A DNA stretch of 64,000 nucleotides from Marivita sp051251565 (GCF_051251565.1 NZ_JBPOFB010000001.1:372001-436000); one strand, 5' to 3'; positions 1 to 9,178 are shown, counted from the first letter of the stretch. Numbers and translations are program-made. The notes: generated from the letters alone by a model not told the origin.

Positions 1-2640
1 GACCCAAACCTGTGCACCATCCCGCACACCAAGATCATTGGCGTCGCGCGGGTTGATTTCGATGAACATGTCCTGCTGCAGTTCGGCAAGCCACGGGTTT
101 GAACGTGTCTCGTCACCGCCGCCCTCGTATTCGACCAAGCGGCCAGAGGTGAGGATGATCGGGAATTCGCCCGAGAAATCCTTGGCTTGGATCGACTTGT
201 ACATGGTCGGCACGCGCCAGAATTTCTTGTCCTCATAGGTCGGGTAGTCGGCCACGAGGTCGTAACGGTTGGTATAGAGCGGTTCGCGGTGAACTGGAAC
301 CGGATCGGGGAAGGTCCACACAACGGCGCGGGCCTTGGCGTTGCCAAAGGGCGCGCATTCGTGCTTGATTGCAACCCGCTGGATACCACCCGACAGGTCG
401 GTTTTCCAGTTGGTCTTCGGACCTGCCACAGCGTCAATAGCCGCGCGTTCGTCGGCTGTCAGGTCACCGTCCCAACCAAGGTCCATGAGCATCTGCATGG
501 TGAATTCCGGGTATCCGTCCTGGATTTCGGAATTCGCAGAAGCCACACCCTCGGCCAAAAGGTTCTCGCCGTCCTTTTCCACACCAAAACGGGCACGGAA
601 AGTCAGGCCACCTTTCGATACCGGCAGCGACATGTCATACAGGTTCGCTGTTCCGGGGTGGTTCATCTCGGGAGTGCCCCAGCACGGCCACGGCAGGCCG
701 TAGTAGTCGCCATCTGCCGGGCCACCATTGGCGCGCAGCGTCGTGCGGTCAAAGGTGTGCTGGTTGGCCATGTGCAGTTTCATCCGCTCGGGCGATTGGC
801 CGGTATAGCCGATGGTCCACATGCCGCGGTTGAATTCGCGGGTGATGTCCTCGACCACCGGGGTGATACCGTCGTCTTCCAACGCGATATTGCGGAAGAT
901 CTCGTCGTGGAAGCCGAACTTCTTGGCGAAGAGGCCCATGATCTCTTCGTCGATCTTGGCCTCAAAAAGCGGGGCCATGATCTGATCACGCCACTGGATA
1001 GATCGGTTAGAGGCAGTGACAGAACCACGGGTTTCGAACTGCGTCGTTGCCGGAAGCAGGTAAACGCCATCAGTGCGGTCGTGCAGCACGGCAGACACGG
1101 TCGGGAACGGATCAATCACAACAAGTGTGTCGAGCTTTTCCATCGCCGTCTTCATTTCCGGCAAGCGGGTCTGCGAGTTGGGCGCGTGGCCCCACAGAAC
1201 CATAACGCGGGTGTTATCCGGCTGATCCAGATTTTCGCGGTCTTCCAGAACACCGTCGATCCAACGCGACACTGGAATGCCCGTCAGGTTCATCATCGGT
1301 GTGTCGCCCACCTTTTCCGGCGAGAAACGGCCTTTGAGGTAATCAAGGTCTTCGCCCCAGACGCGCGCCCAATGGGCCCACGAACCTTCGGCCAAGCCGT
1401 AATAGCCGGGCAGAGTGTCGGCGAGAACGCCAAGGTCGGTTGCGCCCTGAACGTTGTCGTGACCACGGAAGATGTTCGTGCCGCCGCCTTCGGTGCCCAT
1501 GTTGCCAAGCGCCAACTGAAGGATGCAATACGCACGAGTATTGTTGTTGCCGTTGGTGTGCTGGGTGCCACCCATGCACCAAATCACGGTGCCGGGACGG
1601 TTATTGGCCAGCGTGCGGGCCACGCGCTCAAGCTGCGAGCCGGGCGCACCCGTGACGCGTTCAACCTCTTCGGGTGTCCACTTGGCGACTTCTTCCTTGA
1701 TCTGGTCCATGCCCCACACACGGGTGCGGATGAACTCTTTGTCTTCCCAGCCGTTCTCGAAGATGTGGTACAGAATACCCCAGACCAGCGCGACGTCGGT
1801 ACCGGGCCGGAAGCGGACATATTCGTCCGCATGGGCTGCGGTGCGTGTGAAACGCGGATCGCACACGATCACCGGTGCGTTGTTTTGCTCTTTTGCCTTG
1901 AGAACATGAAGCAATGACACCGGGTGTGCCTCGGCGGGGTTGCCGCCGATGATGAAAATCGCGCGCGACTTGTGGATGTCATTGTAGCTGTTGGTCATGG
2001 CGCCGTAGCCCCAGGTATTCGCAACACCGGCAACCGTGGTCGAGTGACAGATGCGCGCCTGGTGGTCGATATTGTTCGTGCCCCAATAGGCCGCGAACTT
2101 GCGCATCAGGTAAGCTTGTTCGTTGTTGTGCTTGGCAGATCCCAGCCAATAGACAGAATCCGGGCCGCTTTCGTCGCGGACCTCAAGCATCTTGTCGCCG
2201 ATCTCATCGATCGCCTGTTCCCAGGAAATGCGCTTCCACTCTCCACCTTCTTTTTTCATCGGGTACTTGAGGCGACGTTCGCCGTGGGCGTGTTCGCGGA
2301 CGGCAGCACCTTTGGCGCAATGGGCGCCAAGGTTGAACGGGCTGTCCCAACCGGGTTCCTGGCCAATCCAGACGCCATTGCTGACTTCGGCAACAACGGT
2401 ACAGCCGACGGAACAGTGAGTGCAGACAGATTTGACGGTTTCAACCGCGCCGTTCACGGCAGTGGCTGCGCTGGCTTGGGTCACCGCGCCGCCCGTGGCG
2501 CTGATCGCGGCAAGGCCACCGATGGCCAGACCCGATCCACGCAAGAACGAGCGTCTGTCGACAGATTTATTGGAGATGTCCGAGATCAGGCCTGTCCGCG
2601 CAGTGCGCCGCGTCAGCCCTCCGGTTTTTTTTCTGAGCAT
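1..2640 (-). CDS. fdhA: Formate dehydrogenase alpha subunit (molybdopterin, twin-arginine), 3' end beyond window
   Basis: This is the catalytic subunit of a molybdenum (bis-MGD) formate dehydrogenase, which oxidises formate to CO2. The first 880 codons are present and the C-terminus is lost at the window edge. The start at 2640 has a GAGGGA ribosome site. A twin-arginine motif (DRRSFLRGSG, about residues 28-37) predicts folded export to the periplasm. A 4Fe-4S motif CTHCSVGC (Cys73, 76, 80) with a later AHCAKG Cys follows. The molybdenum ligand position reads ARICHSTT with Cys198 encoded by TGT, so this is the cysteine rather than the selenocysteine form. It is the last visible gene of a leftward operon with its chaperone. 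The electron-transfer subunits would be expected just outside the window (inference). Confidence 0.95.
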   Translation of the reverse strand, partial: MLRKKTGGLTRRTARTGLISDISNKSVDRRSFLRGSGLAIGGLAAISATGGAVTQASAATAVNGAVETVKSVCTHCSVGCTVVAEVSNGVWIGQEPGWDSPFNLGAHCAKGAAVREHAHGERRLKYPMKKEGGEWKRISWEQAIDEIGDKMLEVRDESGPDSVYWLGSAKHNNEQAYLMRKFAAYWGTNNIDHQARICHSTTVAGVANTWGYGAMTNSYNDIHKSRAIFIIGGNPAEAHPVSLLHVLKAKEQNNAPVIVCDPRFTRTAAHADEYVRFRPGTDVALVWGILYHIFENGWEDKEFIRTRVWGMDQIKEEVAKWTPEEVERVTGAPGSQLERVARTLANNRPGTVIWCMGGTQHTNGNNNTRAYCILQLALGNMGTEGGGTNIFRGHDNVQGATDLGVLADTLPGYYGLAEGSWAHWARVWGEDLDYLKGRFSPEKVGDTPMMNLTGIPVSRWIDGVLEDRENLDQPDNTRVMVLWGHAPNSQTRLPEMKTAMEKLDTLVVIDPFPTVSAVLHDRTDGVYLLPATTQFETRGSVTASNRSIQWRDQIMAPLFEAKIDEEIMGLFAKKFGFHDEIFRNIALEDDGITPVVEDITREFNRGMWTIGYTGQSPERMKLHMANQHTFDRTTLRANGGPADGDYYGLPWPCWGTPEMNHPGTANLYDMSLPVSKGGLTFRARFGVEKDGENLLAEGVASANSEIQDGYPEFTMQMLMDLGWDGDLTADERAAIDAVAGPKTNWKTDLSGGIQRVAIKHECAPFGNAKARAVVWTFPDPVPVHREPLYTNRYDLVADYPTYEDKKFWRVPTMYKSIQAKDFSGEFPIILTSGRLVEYEGGGDETRSNPWLAELQQDMFIEINPRDANDLGVRDGAQVWV

Positions 2641-2743
2641 ATTGTCCCTCTTTGGCTACCTGCGGCGGAGTGCGCCGTCGGCTGGGTTGTGTCCTGTGAC
2701 CAAAGCAAATCCGGTCAGCAGGGGGGAGGTGATCGACGGGGTC

Positions 2744-2935
2744 TTAGAACCGCGTGCTGGCGAGATAGGCGCGGGTATGTGCAGTGTCCTGCATCCGGCC
2801 ATCGACTTTCGGTGTTTCGGCAGCTTCGGCCTGTGTGCCCGATACTGCAACTGCCGCGACCGCTACGGGTGCTGCGGTGCCTGCCAGTTTCAGAAAATCA
2901 CGGCGGCTTTTGGACGCCTCGGTTTTCTCAGTCAT
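2744..2935 (-). CDS. Small twin-arginine protein of the formate dehydrogenase region
   Basis: A 63-residue protein made almost entirely of a twin-arginine signal: SRRDFLKLAG at about residues 10-19, an Ala/Val-rich core, an AEA cleavage-like site, and then a short conserved-looking tail ending YLASTRF. A GGGAGG ribosome site lies just upstream of the ATG at 2935. It sits between the TorD-like chaperone and fdhA, the position of the family called formate dehydrogenase region TAT target. Its function is unknown. It may help co-export FdhA or act as a tiny subunit (inference). The family assignment is from memory of the motif and context. Confidence 0.85.
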   Translation of the reverse strand: MTEKTEASKSRRDFLKLAGTAAPVAVAAVAVSGTQAEAAETPKVDGRMQDTAHTRAYLASTRF

Positions 2936-3027
2936 GGAAGGTTCCTCCCTTCTTGGTGTTTGGTGCGGCGCGTGTGCCGCAGGGGTGGCGGTTGCCCGCC
3001 CGTTACGTATGTGACCTCGGCCCAAAG

Positions 3028-3642
3028 TCAGGCCGGGGTCAGTCTGAAAGCTTCGCGTTCGATCTGCATGAAAGCTTTGCCCACCGATCCAACTGCGCTG
3101 AACATCATCGCGGTCTTTGCGGTTTCCAGGTCGGCAAAGAACAGCCCGGCCCATGGTGCGATGTGACGATTGAAGAAAAGTTTCTGATCTTCAATCGTCG
3201 CGGGATTTGAAAAACGCCCGACGATCAATCCACCCATGACTTCCATCAGCGTTGCGATGTTGTCTTCGGGTTCGTACACGTTCGGGGCCCGTTCGATACG
3301 GCGCGCCGAAAGATCGCTGCGCAACAAGGCGAGCGGTTTTTCATGCAGGAATCCGGTCAGATAAAAGCTGGCATAGGGCAGCAATTCACCGCGACCCAAG
3401 CCGATGAACAGCTTGTTGAACTCGCGTTCAGCTTGGGGCGCAGTTGTGGTCCGGGCACATTCCGCAAGGCGCCCAATTGCCTGGCCAAGCTCTGTATCGT
3501 CCCCCGACAGACCCGCTGTTTGCGACAGCAAAAGACCGTCCGGCGCCGCTGACAAAATCAGGCCGAGGTAATTGTAAAGATCCGCCCGAAGACGGTCTTC
3601 TTGAGACACCGATGGCGTGGGCTGAGCCGCGCTCATTGTCAT
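3028..3642 (-). CDS. TorD/DmsD-family molecular chaperone for formate dehydrogenase
   Basis: A 204-residue all-helical protein of the TorD family, cytoplasmic chaperones that bind the twin-arginine signal of a molybdoenzyme and hold it until the cofactor is inserted. Typical features are the N-terminal RADLYNYLGLIL helix, EREFNKLFIGLGRGELLPYASFYL in the middle (about residues 93-116), and HIAPWAGLFFADLE near the C-terminus. The start codon overlaps the stop of the upstream DUF3306 gene in an ATGA arrangement, so the two are probably translationally coupled. Its client is very likely the FdhA encoded two genes downstream. Confidence 0.88.
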   Translation of the reverse strand: MTMSAAQPTPSVSQEDRLRADLYNYLGLILSAAPDGLLLSQTAGLSGDDTELGQAIGRLAECARTTTAPQAEREFNKLFIGLGRGELLPYASFYLTGFLHEKPLALLRSDLSARRIERAPNVYEPEDNIATLMEVMGGLIVGRFSNPATIEDQKLFFNRHIAPWAGLFFADLETAKTAMMFSAVGSVGKAFMQIEREAFRLTPA

Positions 3643-4325
3643 CGTGGTTCGCTTTCTATTTTGAAACGCATCCGGCGAGGACGCGCAGGTTCCTCGGGTA
3701 CTGTATCCAAAGGTATGCCGTGGGCATATCGGTCGCCGTTCGGATCGTCCAGCACCATGGTCGTAGATGCTTGTGCGGCATTTGCATTATCCTGCACAAT
3801 TTCCGCACTTGGCATATCTTCCGATAGCGCGCTGACGTCCTCTGGCGCATCCAGCTTTTCTGACAGATTCTCTGGGGTATCAATTTCTTGGGCGGTTTGC
3901 GCCGCAAGTTTGGCGCGTTCCTGTTCTTCAAGAGCCTGAACATGGCGCAGCATTCCTTTGCCCACCTGATACGCCGTTTTGACCCCCGGCGCATCGGTCG
4001 TCGCATTGGTGAAATCGCCGTCGTAATCGTTCAGACCATCAAGGTTCGCCAGCACCGGATTGATACGCCACAACTGCCGCATCGCGCGGCGGCGCAAGCG
4101 TTCGGGTACGGCCTTGTTCATAAAGCCGATAATGTCCTGACCCGGTTCAATCGTATCGGGATCGGGCAGGCCGAATTCCTCAAGGATTTCGGCGTCGGTC
4201 TTGTCTTCAAGTTCGGCTTGCGCCGCCTCGACCTCGGCGGCTTCTGCCTTGCGGGCGTCTTCTGCTTCCTCGGCCTCAACCCGGGCCTTGCGCCGTGACC
4301 AGAAGTCAGATCTCCCATCGCTCAT
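3639..4325 (-). CDS. DUF3306 domain-containing protein
   Basis: A 228-residue, highly charged and acidic protein. The N-terminus SDFWSRRKARVEAEE is characteristic of DUF3306. It is followed by a long Glu/Ala-rich helical stretch, a motif around FMNKAVPERLRRRAMRQLW (about residues 68-86), and a conserved NDYDGDFTNA. No signal peptide or membrane segment is visible. It overlaps its neighbours on both sides by ATGA, in the order DUF3305-DUF3306-TorD. This family is found beside formate dehydrogenases in proteobacteria. The biochemical role is unknown, probably in enzyme assembly. Confidence 0.88.
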   Translation of the reverse strand: MSDGRSDFWSRRKARVEAEEAEDARKAEAAEVEAAQAELEDKTDAEILEEFGLPDPDTIEPGQDIIGFMNKAVPERLRRRAMRQLWRINPVLANLDGLNDYDGDFTNATTDAPGVKTAYQVGKGMLRHVQALEEQERAKLAAQTAQEIDTPENLSEKLDAPEDVSALSEDMPSAEIVQDNANAAQASTTMVLDDPNGDRYAHGIPLDTVPEEPARPRRMRFKIESEPR

Positions 4326-4888
4326 GACGGGCGGATCTTTCTGTCACGCGACGGGGCGCGGTACACATCGCTGACCTGCGTGATGCGCGGATCGCCTTTG
4401 CCATCTTCAACCTTGTCTTCGAGATAGCGTTGCCGTTTGCGTTTCACGAAAGGTTCCTCAACATAATGCGTGTCGGTCCAGTCCTGCATCCAAGCCACAA
4501 GCGCAGGGGGCATCGGAACCTTTTCCACCACGTCGTCGCCGCCGTCACTATACTGCATGGCCTCGTGTGGATTGGCGGTGATCAGCTTGATCTTGTAGGG
4601 CCAGTCATCCTCGCCGGGTTGAAGCACAACATAGGCACAAACCACCTGCTCAGCGAGCCCAATGCGGTAGGCCTCGGCATCGGTGCGCCATAGGGTCAGG
4701 GTTGCCGTGCCAATGTGGTATTCGGCAATTTCGCCATTTTCGCGCAACATTTTCCAATGGGCCGGGCCCGCTCCGGGCAACAGCGCTGTGGGCGTGTATG
4801 CCCATTTTTGCCAACGGGTGACACCGGGTCTGCGTTGCATGACAACGCCGACGGGCATTTCGATGTAACGTGGGTCAGGGGTGGTCAA
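4322..4888 (-). CDS. DUF3305 domain-containing protein
   Basis: About 188 residues, with the DUF3305 pattern IEMPVGVVMQRRPGVTRWQ near the N-terminus and a downstream LPGAGPAHWKMLRENGE. The start is chosen as TTG at 4888 because a GGAGGA ribosome site lies seven bases before it. ATG codons at 4915 and 4930 are possible but have no comparable site. It is the first gene of the leftward formate dehydrogenase operon and overlaps DUF3306 by four bases. It faces the polyferredoxin operon across a short divergent intergenic region. The role is unknown, presumably an enzyme accessory. Confidence 0.85.
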   Translation of the reverse strand: MTTPDPRYIEMPVGVVMQRRPGVTRWQKWAYTPTALLPGAGPAHWKMLRENGEIAEYHIGTATLTLWRTDAEAYRIGLAEQVVCAYVVLQPGEDDWPYKIKLITANPHEAMQYSDGGDDVVEKVPMPPALVAWMQDWTDTHYVEEPFVKRKRQRYLEDKVEDGKGDPRITQVSDVYRAPSRDRKIRPS

Positions 4889-5013
4889 AGTGGATCCTCC
4901 GAAGTCGTCACGCATGCACGTGGTTGACATCTGCCTAGCATAGCCATTGGGTATGTCGAAACCTCTAACCAACAACAAGAGACCACGCAGGCGCGCGCCG
5001 CGAAAGGGACGAA
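4889..5013. promoter_or_regulatory. Divergent promoter region of the formate dehydrogenase locus
   Basis: About 125 bases separate the start of the DUF3305 operon (leftward) from the polyferredoxin operon (rightward). Any promoters for both must lie here or inside the first codons. I see no clear sigma-70 pair or palindromic operator by eye. The call rests on gene orientation only. Confidence 0.5.
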
Positions 5014-6984
5014 ATGGGAACCAGACTACTTCTATGTGACTGTCTTGGCAGTCAAAATGTCGATGCGACACGCATTGGTGACGTAACATCGCTTGATCCG
5101 TCCAAGGTGTATACCAACCTTTGCGGCACGCAGGCTGAAACGGCGACAAAGGCCATCGAGGCCGGGGACGTGATCGTCGCCTGCACGCAGGAACGCGCAT
5201 TTTTCGAGATGCTGGCCGAAGAGCTCGGCGTTGACGCGCCGCCTTTTGTGGACATCCGAGACCGTGCCGGATGGAGTGATGACAGCAAGACCGCAGGGCC
5301 GAAACAAGCGGCTTTGGCGGCGGAAGCGACACTGACGCTGCCTGCGGCCAAAGTGATCGATGTGGTCAGTGAGGGCACCTGCCTGATCATCGGCGCAGGC
5401 GAGGCCGTATTCGCGGCCGCCGCGCAGCTTTGCGACACGCTTGCCGTGACCGTTTTGCAAACTGATACGTCCGACGTACCGCTTGATCGACGATTTGACG
5501 TGGTGCGCGGCACTGTGCGCAACCTGAACGGTGCGCTGGGGCAATTCTCGGTGCGGATCAACGGGTTTTCCCAATTGCTGCCCGGTGGGCGCGGCGCGTT
5601 TGCCTTTAGCGATCCCAAGGACGGCGCGCTGTCCGAATGTGATGTGGTGATTGACCTTACCGGTGCACCCGCATTGGTGCCTGCACCGCACAAGCGCGAA
5701 GGCTACCTGCGCGCCGATCCGCGCCAACCCGTGGCCGTGGCGGCGACATTGGCCGAAGCGGCGCAGATGGTCGGCGCCTTCGAAAAGCCGCTTTATATTG
5801 CGCTGGAACCTGCGCTCTGTGCGCATAGCCGTGCGGAACAGACTGGGTGTTCCAAATGCCTCAATATCTGCCCTACAGGTGCGATCACCTCGGAGGGCGA
5901 TCACGTAGCCATTGACCCGATGATCTGCGCCGGGTGCGGGGCATGCGCCGCTTTGTGTCCCTCCGGTGCCATCGCCTATGACGCGCCGCCCGTGTCCGCT
6001 GTGTTCCGGCGCTTGGACACGCTGTCTTCGACCTATCGCAAGGCTGGGGGCAAAGCACCGCGCCTGCTGGTGCATGATGCAGACCACGGGTCCGAGATGA
6101 TCAGCCTTGCCGCACGATTTGGCCGGGGCTTGCCTGCGAATGTGATCCCGTTCTCAATGGACAGCCTTGCCGCGTTTGGCCATGCGGAAATGATGGCGGC
6201 GCTCAGCTGTGGCTTTGCGTCGGTAGATGTTCTTCTGGCTCCGCGCTCTGAACGCGAAACCCCACAAAACGAGGCTGCGCTGGCCAATGCGCTGTCGGCG
6301 GGGGGGCGGGTGCAGGTGCTTGACGTCACCGATCCCGACGCACTGAGCGATCACCTGTACGGCGCTGCGTTGGCAGATCCGGTGGGGACACCAAGCCTGC
6401 CCATCGGCACTCGCCGTCAGGTGGCCCGTGTGTCGGCCAAGGCGATGGTGCCCGACGCCGAGATCCTGCCATTGCCGGAAAATGCGCCCTACGGCGCGGT
6501 TTTGGTGGACACCGATGCCTGCACCTTGTGCCTGAGCTGTGTGTCGCTGTGCCCGTCCGGGGCCTTGGGCGACAACCCGGACCTGCCGCAATTGCTGTTT
6601 CAGGAAGATGCCTGCCTGCAATGTGGGATTTGCGCCAATATCTGTCCCGAAACCGCAATCACGCTGGAACCCCGCATGAACCTCACCGATGCGGCCTTCA
6701 GCCAAGTGGTCCTGAACGAGGAAGAGCCGTTTGCCTGCATCGATTGTGGGGCGCTTTTTGGGGTGAAATCAACCATCGAAAAGATCACCGAAAAGCTGGC
6801 GGGCAAACATTCCATGTTCGCCACCAGCGATGCGGCCAAGATGATCCAGATGTGCGACAATTGTCGAATTCAGGCGCAGTACCATTCGCAAAACAACCCG
6901 TTTGCTTTGGGTGCACCCCGCATTCCGCGCACAACGGATGACTATCTGAAGGATGGACCCTACTCGAAACGCAAAGACCACTGA
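5014..6984 (+). CDS. Polyferredoxin (four 4Fe-4S motifs), formate dehydrogenase-associated
   Basis: A 656-residue soluble iron-sulfur protein. The N-terminus (LLLCDCLGSQ, then a Cys about 30 residues on and VIVACTQER) resembles the opening of HdrA-type proteins. Two ferredoxin pairs follow: Cys279-282-286 with an earlier Cys, then Cys305-308-311-315; and Cys503-506-509-513, then Cys534-537-540-544. The C-terminus adds CIDCG and CDNCR pairs that may bind another metal or cluster. It is the first gene of the rightward operon and is divergent from the fdh operon. It probably carries electrons to or from formate dehydrogenase, or takes part in its maturation (inference). Annotated relatives are usually called 4Fe-4S binding protein. 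Confidence 0.88.
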   Translation: MGTRLLLCDCLGSQNVDATRIGDVTSLDPSKVYTNLCGTQAETATKAIEAGDVIVACTQERAFFEMLAEELGVDAPPFVDIRDRAGWSDDSKTAGPKQAALAAEATLTLPAAKVIDVVSEGTCLIIGAGEAVFAAAAQLCDTLAVTVLQTDTSDVPLDRRFDVVRGTVRNLNGALGQFSVRINGFSQLLPGGRGAFAFSDPKDGALSECDVVIDLTGAPALVPAPHKREGYLRADPRQPVAVAATLAEAAQMVGAFEKPLYIALEPALCAHSRAEQTGCSKCLNICPTGAITSEGDHVAIDPMICAGCGACAALCPSGAIAYDAPPVSAVFRRLDTLSSTYRKAGGKAPRLLVHDADHGSEMISLAARFGRGLPANVIPFSMDSLAAFGHAEMMAALSCGFASVDVLLAPRSERETPQNEAALANALSAGGRVQVLDVTDPDALSDHLYGAALADPVGTPSLPIGTRRQVARVSAKAMVPDAEILPLPENAPYGAVLVDTDACTLCLSCVSLCPSGALGDNPDLPQLLFQEDACLQCGICANICPETAITLEPRMNLTDAAFSQVVLNEEEPFACIDCGALFGVKSTIEKITEKLAGKHSMFATSDAAKMIQMCDNCRIQAQYHSQNNPFALGAPRIPRTTDDYLKDGPYSKRKDH

Positions 6985-7215
6985 AGCGCGCAAGATGTCT
7001 TTACGTGGCAAGGATCATGCGGGTTTGAACGCGCTTGATCCGTGCCACGGTCCGCAGGTGTGTCGGGGTGATCAGAATGTTCCGGCCAACACCCCTTAGA
7101 TTTGAGGTGCTGTCATTATCCAACGGCTCCTTGCTTGAAAGCCGAAAGACGGTGGCTTACACCCGTCGACGCTCTAGCTCGCCAAGAACGAGAAGATGCC
7201 TATGGGAGAAAACCG

Positions 7216-7407
7216 ATGAGTGAAGACTTCAACATGTCGATGCGCAAGTTCCTCAAGCAGGTTGGGGTCACCTCCCAGCAGGCGATCGAAGAGGCTATGC
7301 GGACATCTGACACAAGCGGTAAGACGTTTGACGCGAAAATGGTTCTGACCATCGATGGTCTGGAACTTGAACACGTCGTCACCGGCAAAATCAACGGACA
7401 GGATTGA
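7216..7407 (+). CDS. DUF6494 family small protein
   Basis: A 63-residue soluble protein beginning MSEDFNMSMRKFLKQVG, with a GGGAGA ribosome site just before the ATG at 7216. An alpha-helical N-terminal half (TSQQAIEEAMRTSDT) is followed by a beta-type ending (VLTIDGLELEHVVTGKI). It matches my memory of DUF6494, found beside formate dehydrogenase accessory genes in this group. Its stop codon lies at the start of the mrp gene, so it is in the same operon. The function is unknown. Confidence 0.78.
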   Translation: MSEDFNMSMRKFLKQVGVTSQQAIEEAMRTSDTSGKTFDAKMVLTIDGLELEHVVTGKINGQD

Positions 7408-7409
7408 GC

Positions 7410-8474
7410 GTGGCACTTACACGGGAGGCGGTTCTGGCCGCACTGAAAGCTGTGACCGATCCGGTCTCGGGACAGGACGTTGTGTCCGCCGGGGTTGTGC
7501 GGGCGCTTAACGTAGACGGCGACGCGGTGCGTTTTGTGGTCGAAGTGTCCCCGGACAAGGCCGAGGTCTATGGCCCGGTGCGCCAAGCCGCCGAAGACGC
7601 CGTGAAGGCGTTGGGGGCTGCGTCGGTGTCGGCAGTGATGACAGCGCATTCCGCCCCCAAGGCGCCGCCTGACCTCAAGGGCGGTGCCAAGCCGAAACAG
7701 GCCGGCCCGGAACGCATTCCCGGCGTAGACCGCATAGTGGCCATTGCCTCTGGCAAGGGCGGCGTAGGCAAATCCACAGTGTCTGCGAACCTTGCATGTG
7801 CCCTGGCCGCCGAAGGCCGCCGTGTTGGTTTGCTGGACGCCGATGTCTATGGCCCCAGCCAGCCGCGTATGTTGGGTGTCTCGGGTCGACCCGCCAGCCC
7901 GGACGGCAAGACAATCCTGCCAATGCGCAATTTCGGCGTGACGATGATGTCGATGGGTCTCATGGTCAACGAAGGTCAGGCGGTTGTCTGGCGTGGACCG
8001 ATGCTCATGGGCGCGTTGCAACAGATGATGATGCAGGTGCAATGGGGCGCGCTGGATGTGCTCTTGGTAGACCTGCCGCCCGGCACTGGCGATGTGCAGA
8101 TGACGTTGTCGCAAAAGGCGCATGTCGATGGGGCCGTGGTCGTGTCTACGCCGCAGGACGTTGCGTTGATGGATGCGCGCAAGGGCATCGACATGTTCAA
8201 CCAGATGAATGTGCCGATCATCGGGCTTATCGAAAACATGTCCACGCATATCTGTTCCAATTGCGGGCACGAAGAACACATCTTTGGTCATGGCGGTGTT
8301 GCCGCTGAAGCGGCCAAGATCGGTGTGCCTTTGCTGGCGGAAATCCCGCTTCACCTTGATATCCGCAAAGCGGCGGACGGGGGCGCGCCCATCGTGGTGT
8401 CCAAACCCGACAGCGCGCAGGCCGAAGCGTTCCGAGAACTGGCCCGCACGCTGATTGCCGCTGGCAAGGCATGA
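7410..8474 (+). CDS. Mrp/NBP35-family iron-sulfur carrier ATPase
   Basis: About 354 residues. An N-terminal DUF59/MIP18-like segment (about 1-75) is followed by a P-loop ATPase with the deviant Walker A motif GKGGVGKST, a DADVYGPSQPRM switch region and DLPPGTGD. Near the C-terminus is the cluster-binding CSNCGHEEHIFG. Mrp/ApbC proteins bind and transfer 4Fe-4S clusters. GTG at 7410 is preferred because AGGA lies six bases upstream; TTG at 7404 is an alternative. In this operon its likely clients are the polyferredoxin or FdhA. Rhodobacterales may carry another mrp copy elsewhere. Confidence 0.92.
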   Translation: MALTREAVLAALKAVTDPVSGQDVVSAGVVRALNVDGDAVRFVVEVSPDKAEVYGPVRQAAEDAVKALGAASVSAVMTAHSAPKAPPDLKGGAKPKQAGPERIPGVDRIVAIASGKGGVGKSTVSANLACALAAEGRRVGLLDADVYGPSQPRMLGVSGRPASPDGKTILPMRNFGVTMMSMGLMVNEGQAVVWRGPMLMGALQQMMMQVQWGALDVLLVDLPPGTGDVQMTLSQKAHVDGAVVVSTPQDVALMDARKGIDMFNQMNVPIIGLIENMSTHICSNCGHEEHIFGHGGVAAEAAKIGVPLLAEIPLHLDIRKAADGGAPIVVSKPDSAQAEAFRELARTLIAAGKA

Positions 8475-9178
8475 TGACAGGACCAACCTTCCCGCCGCTG
8501 ATGCAGGGCATCAATGCGGCGGGGGCGGACCCGTTCGAGGCGGCCTGTTCCGAGGCAGCACAAGGATGCGACGCCGGCACGATCCTGTATGACGTGTCCC
8601 CCGACAGGCTGCGTGTTGCCATCGTTCTGGCCCCCGAGGTCGCTTTGGCAGATGCGGCGGTAATGCTGCCCCTCACCGGCGTTGCGCTGCAAAACGCGCT
8701 GGGCGCGTTGGGGCCGTCTGAACTGGCCGTGCACCTGCAATGGGACGGCCCGATCCGGGTGAACGGCGCGCGCTGCGGCTCGCTTCGCGGGGCCACGGAC
8801 ACGCGCAAGGCGGGCTCCGAACCGGGGTGGCTGGTCACCGGGTTCGAGCTGATCTTCATGCGGCCCAACGTGGCCGGTGGCGAGACCCCCGACGACACTG
8901 ATTTGATGAGCGAAGGCTGCGGCGACTTGACGCCGATTGATCTGCTGGAAAGCTGGTCGCGCCATCTTCTCAACTGGATCAGTCGGTGGGAAAGCGATGG
9001 CTTGGGGCCGCTGCACGCCGAATGGTCCGGTCTGGTCCACGGCTTGGGGCAGGACGGCACCTATCTGGGCCAAACCGGCCATTTTCTGGGCCTTGATGAA
9101 AAGCTTGGCCTCTTGCTTCGTACCGAGGGGCAGACCATGCTCTTGCCGGTGACAGACCTATTGGAGATCCGTTCATGA
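8471..9178 (+). CDS. Degenerate biotin/lipoate protein ligase-like protein (DUF4444 type)
   Basis: A 235-residue protein that resembles the biotin/lipoate ligase fold, for example in VNGARCGSLRGATD and the following GWLVTGFELIFM strand. The hallmark ATP/biotin loop GRGRRGR of real biotin ligases is not visible. A C-terminal region (IDLLESWSRHLLNWISRWESDG to the end) is extra and fits DUF4444. It overlaps mrp by four bases and DUF6505 by four bases, so the operon is translationally coupled. It probably acts in formate dehydrogenase maturation rather than in biotinylation (inference). Confidence 0.78.
   Translation: MMTGPTFPPLMQGINAAGADPFEAACSEAAQGCDAGTILYDVSPDRLRVAIVLAPEVALADAAVMLPLTGVALQNALGALGPSELAVHLQWDGPIRVNGARCGSLRGATDTRKAGSEPGWLVTGFELIFMRPNVAGGETPDDTDLMSEGCGDLTPIDLLESWSRHLLNWISRWESDGLGPLHAEWSGLVHGLGQDGTYLGQTGHFLGLDEKLGLLLRTEGQTMLLPVTDLLEIRS

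Noticed and set aside
187..1917. 576-codon rightward open frame antisense to fdhA
   Set aside because: It is a shadow of the GC-rich formate dehydrogenase gene: rich in His, Arg and Gly, without domains, and on the opposite strand of a clear conserved protein.
7035..7223. 62-codon frame before the DUF6494 gene
   Set aside because: No ribosome site and Arg/Ser-rich composition; the DUF6494 start at 7216 in another frame is well supported.
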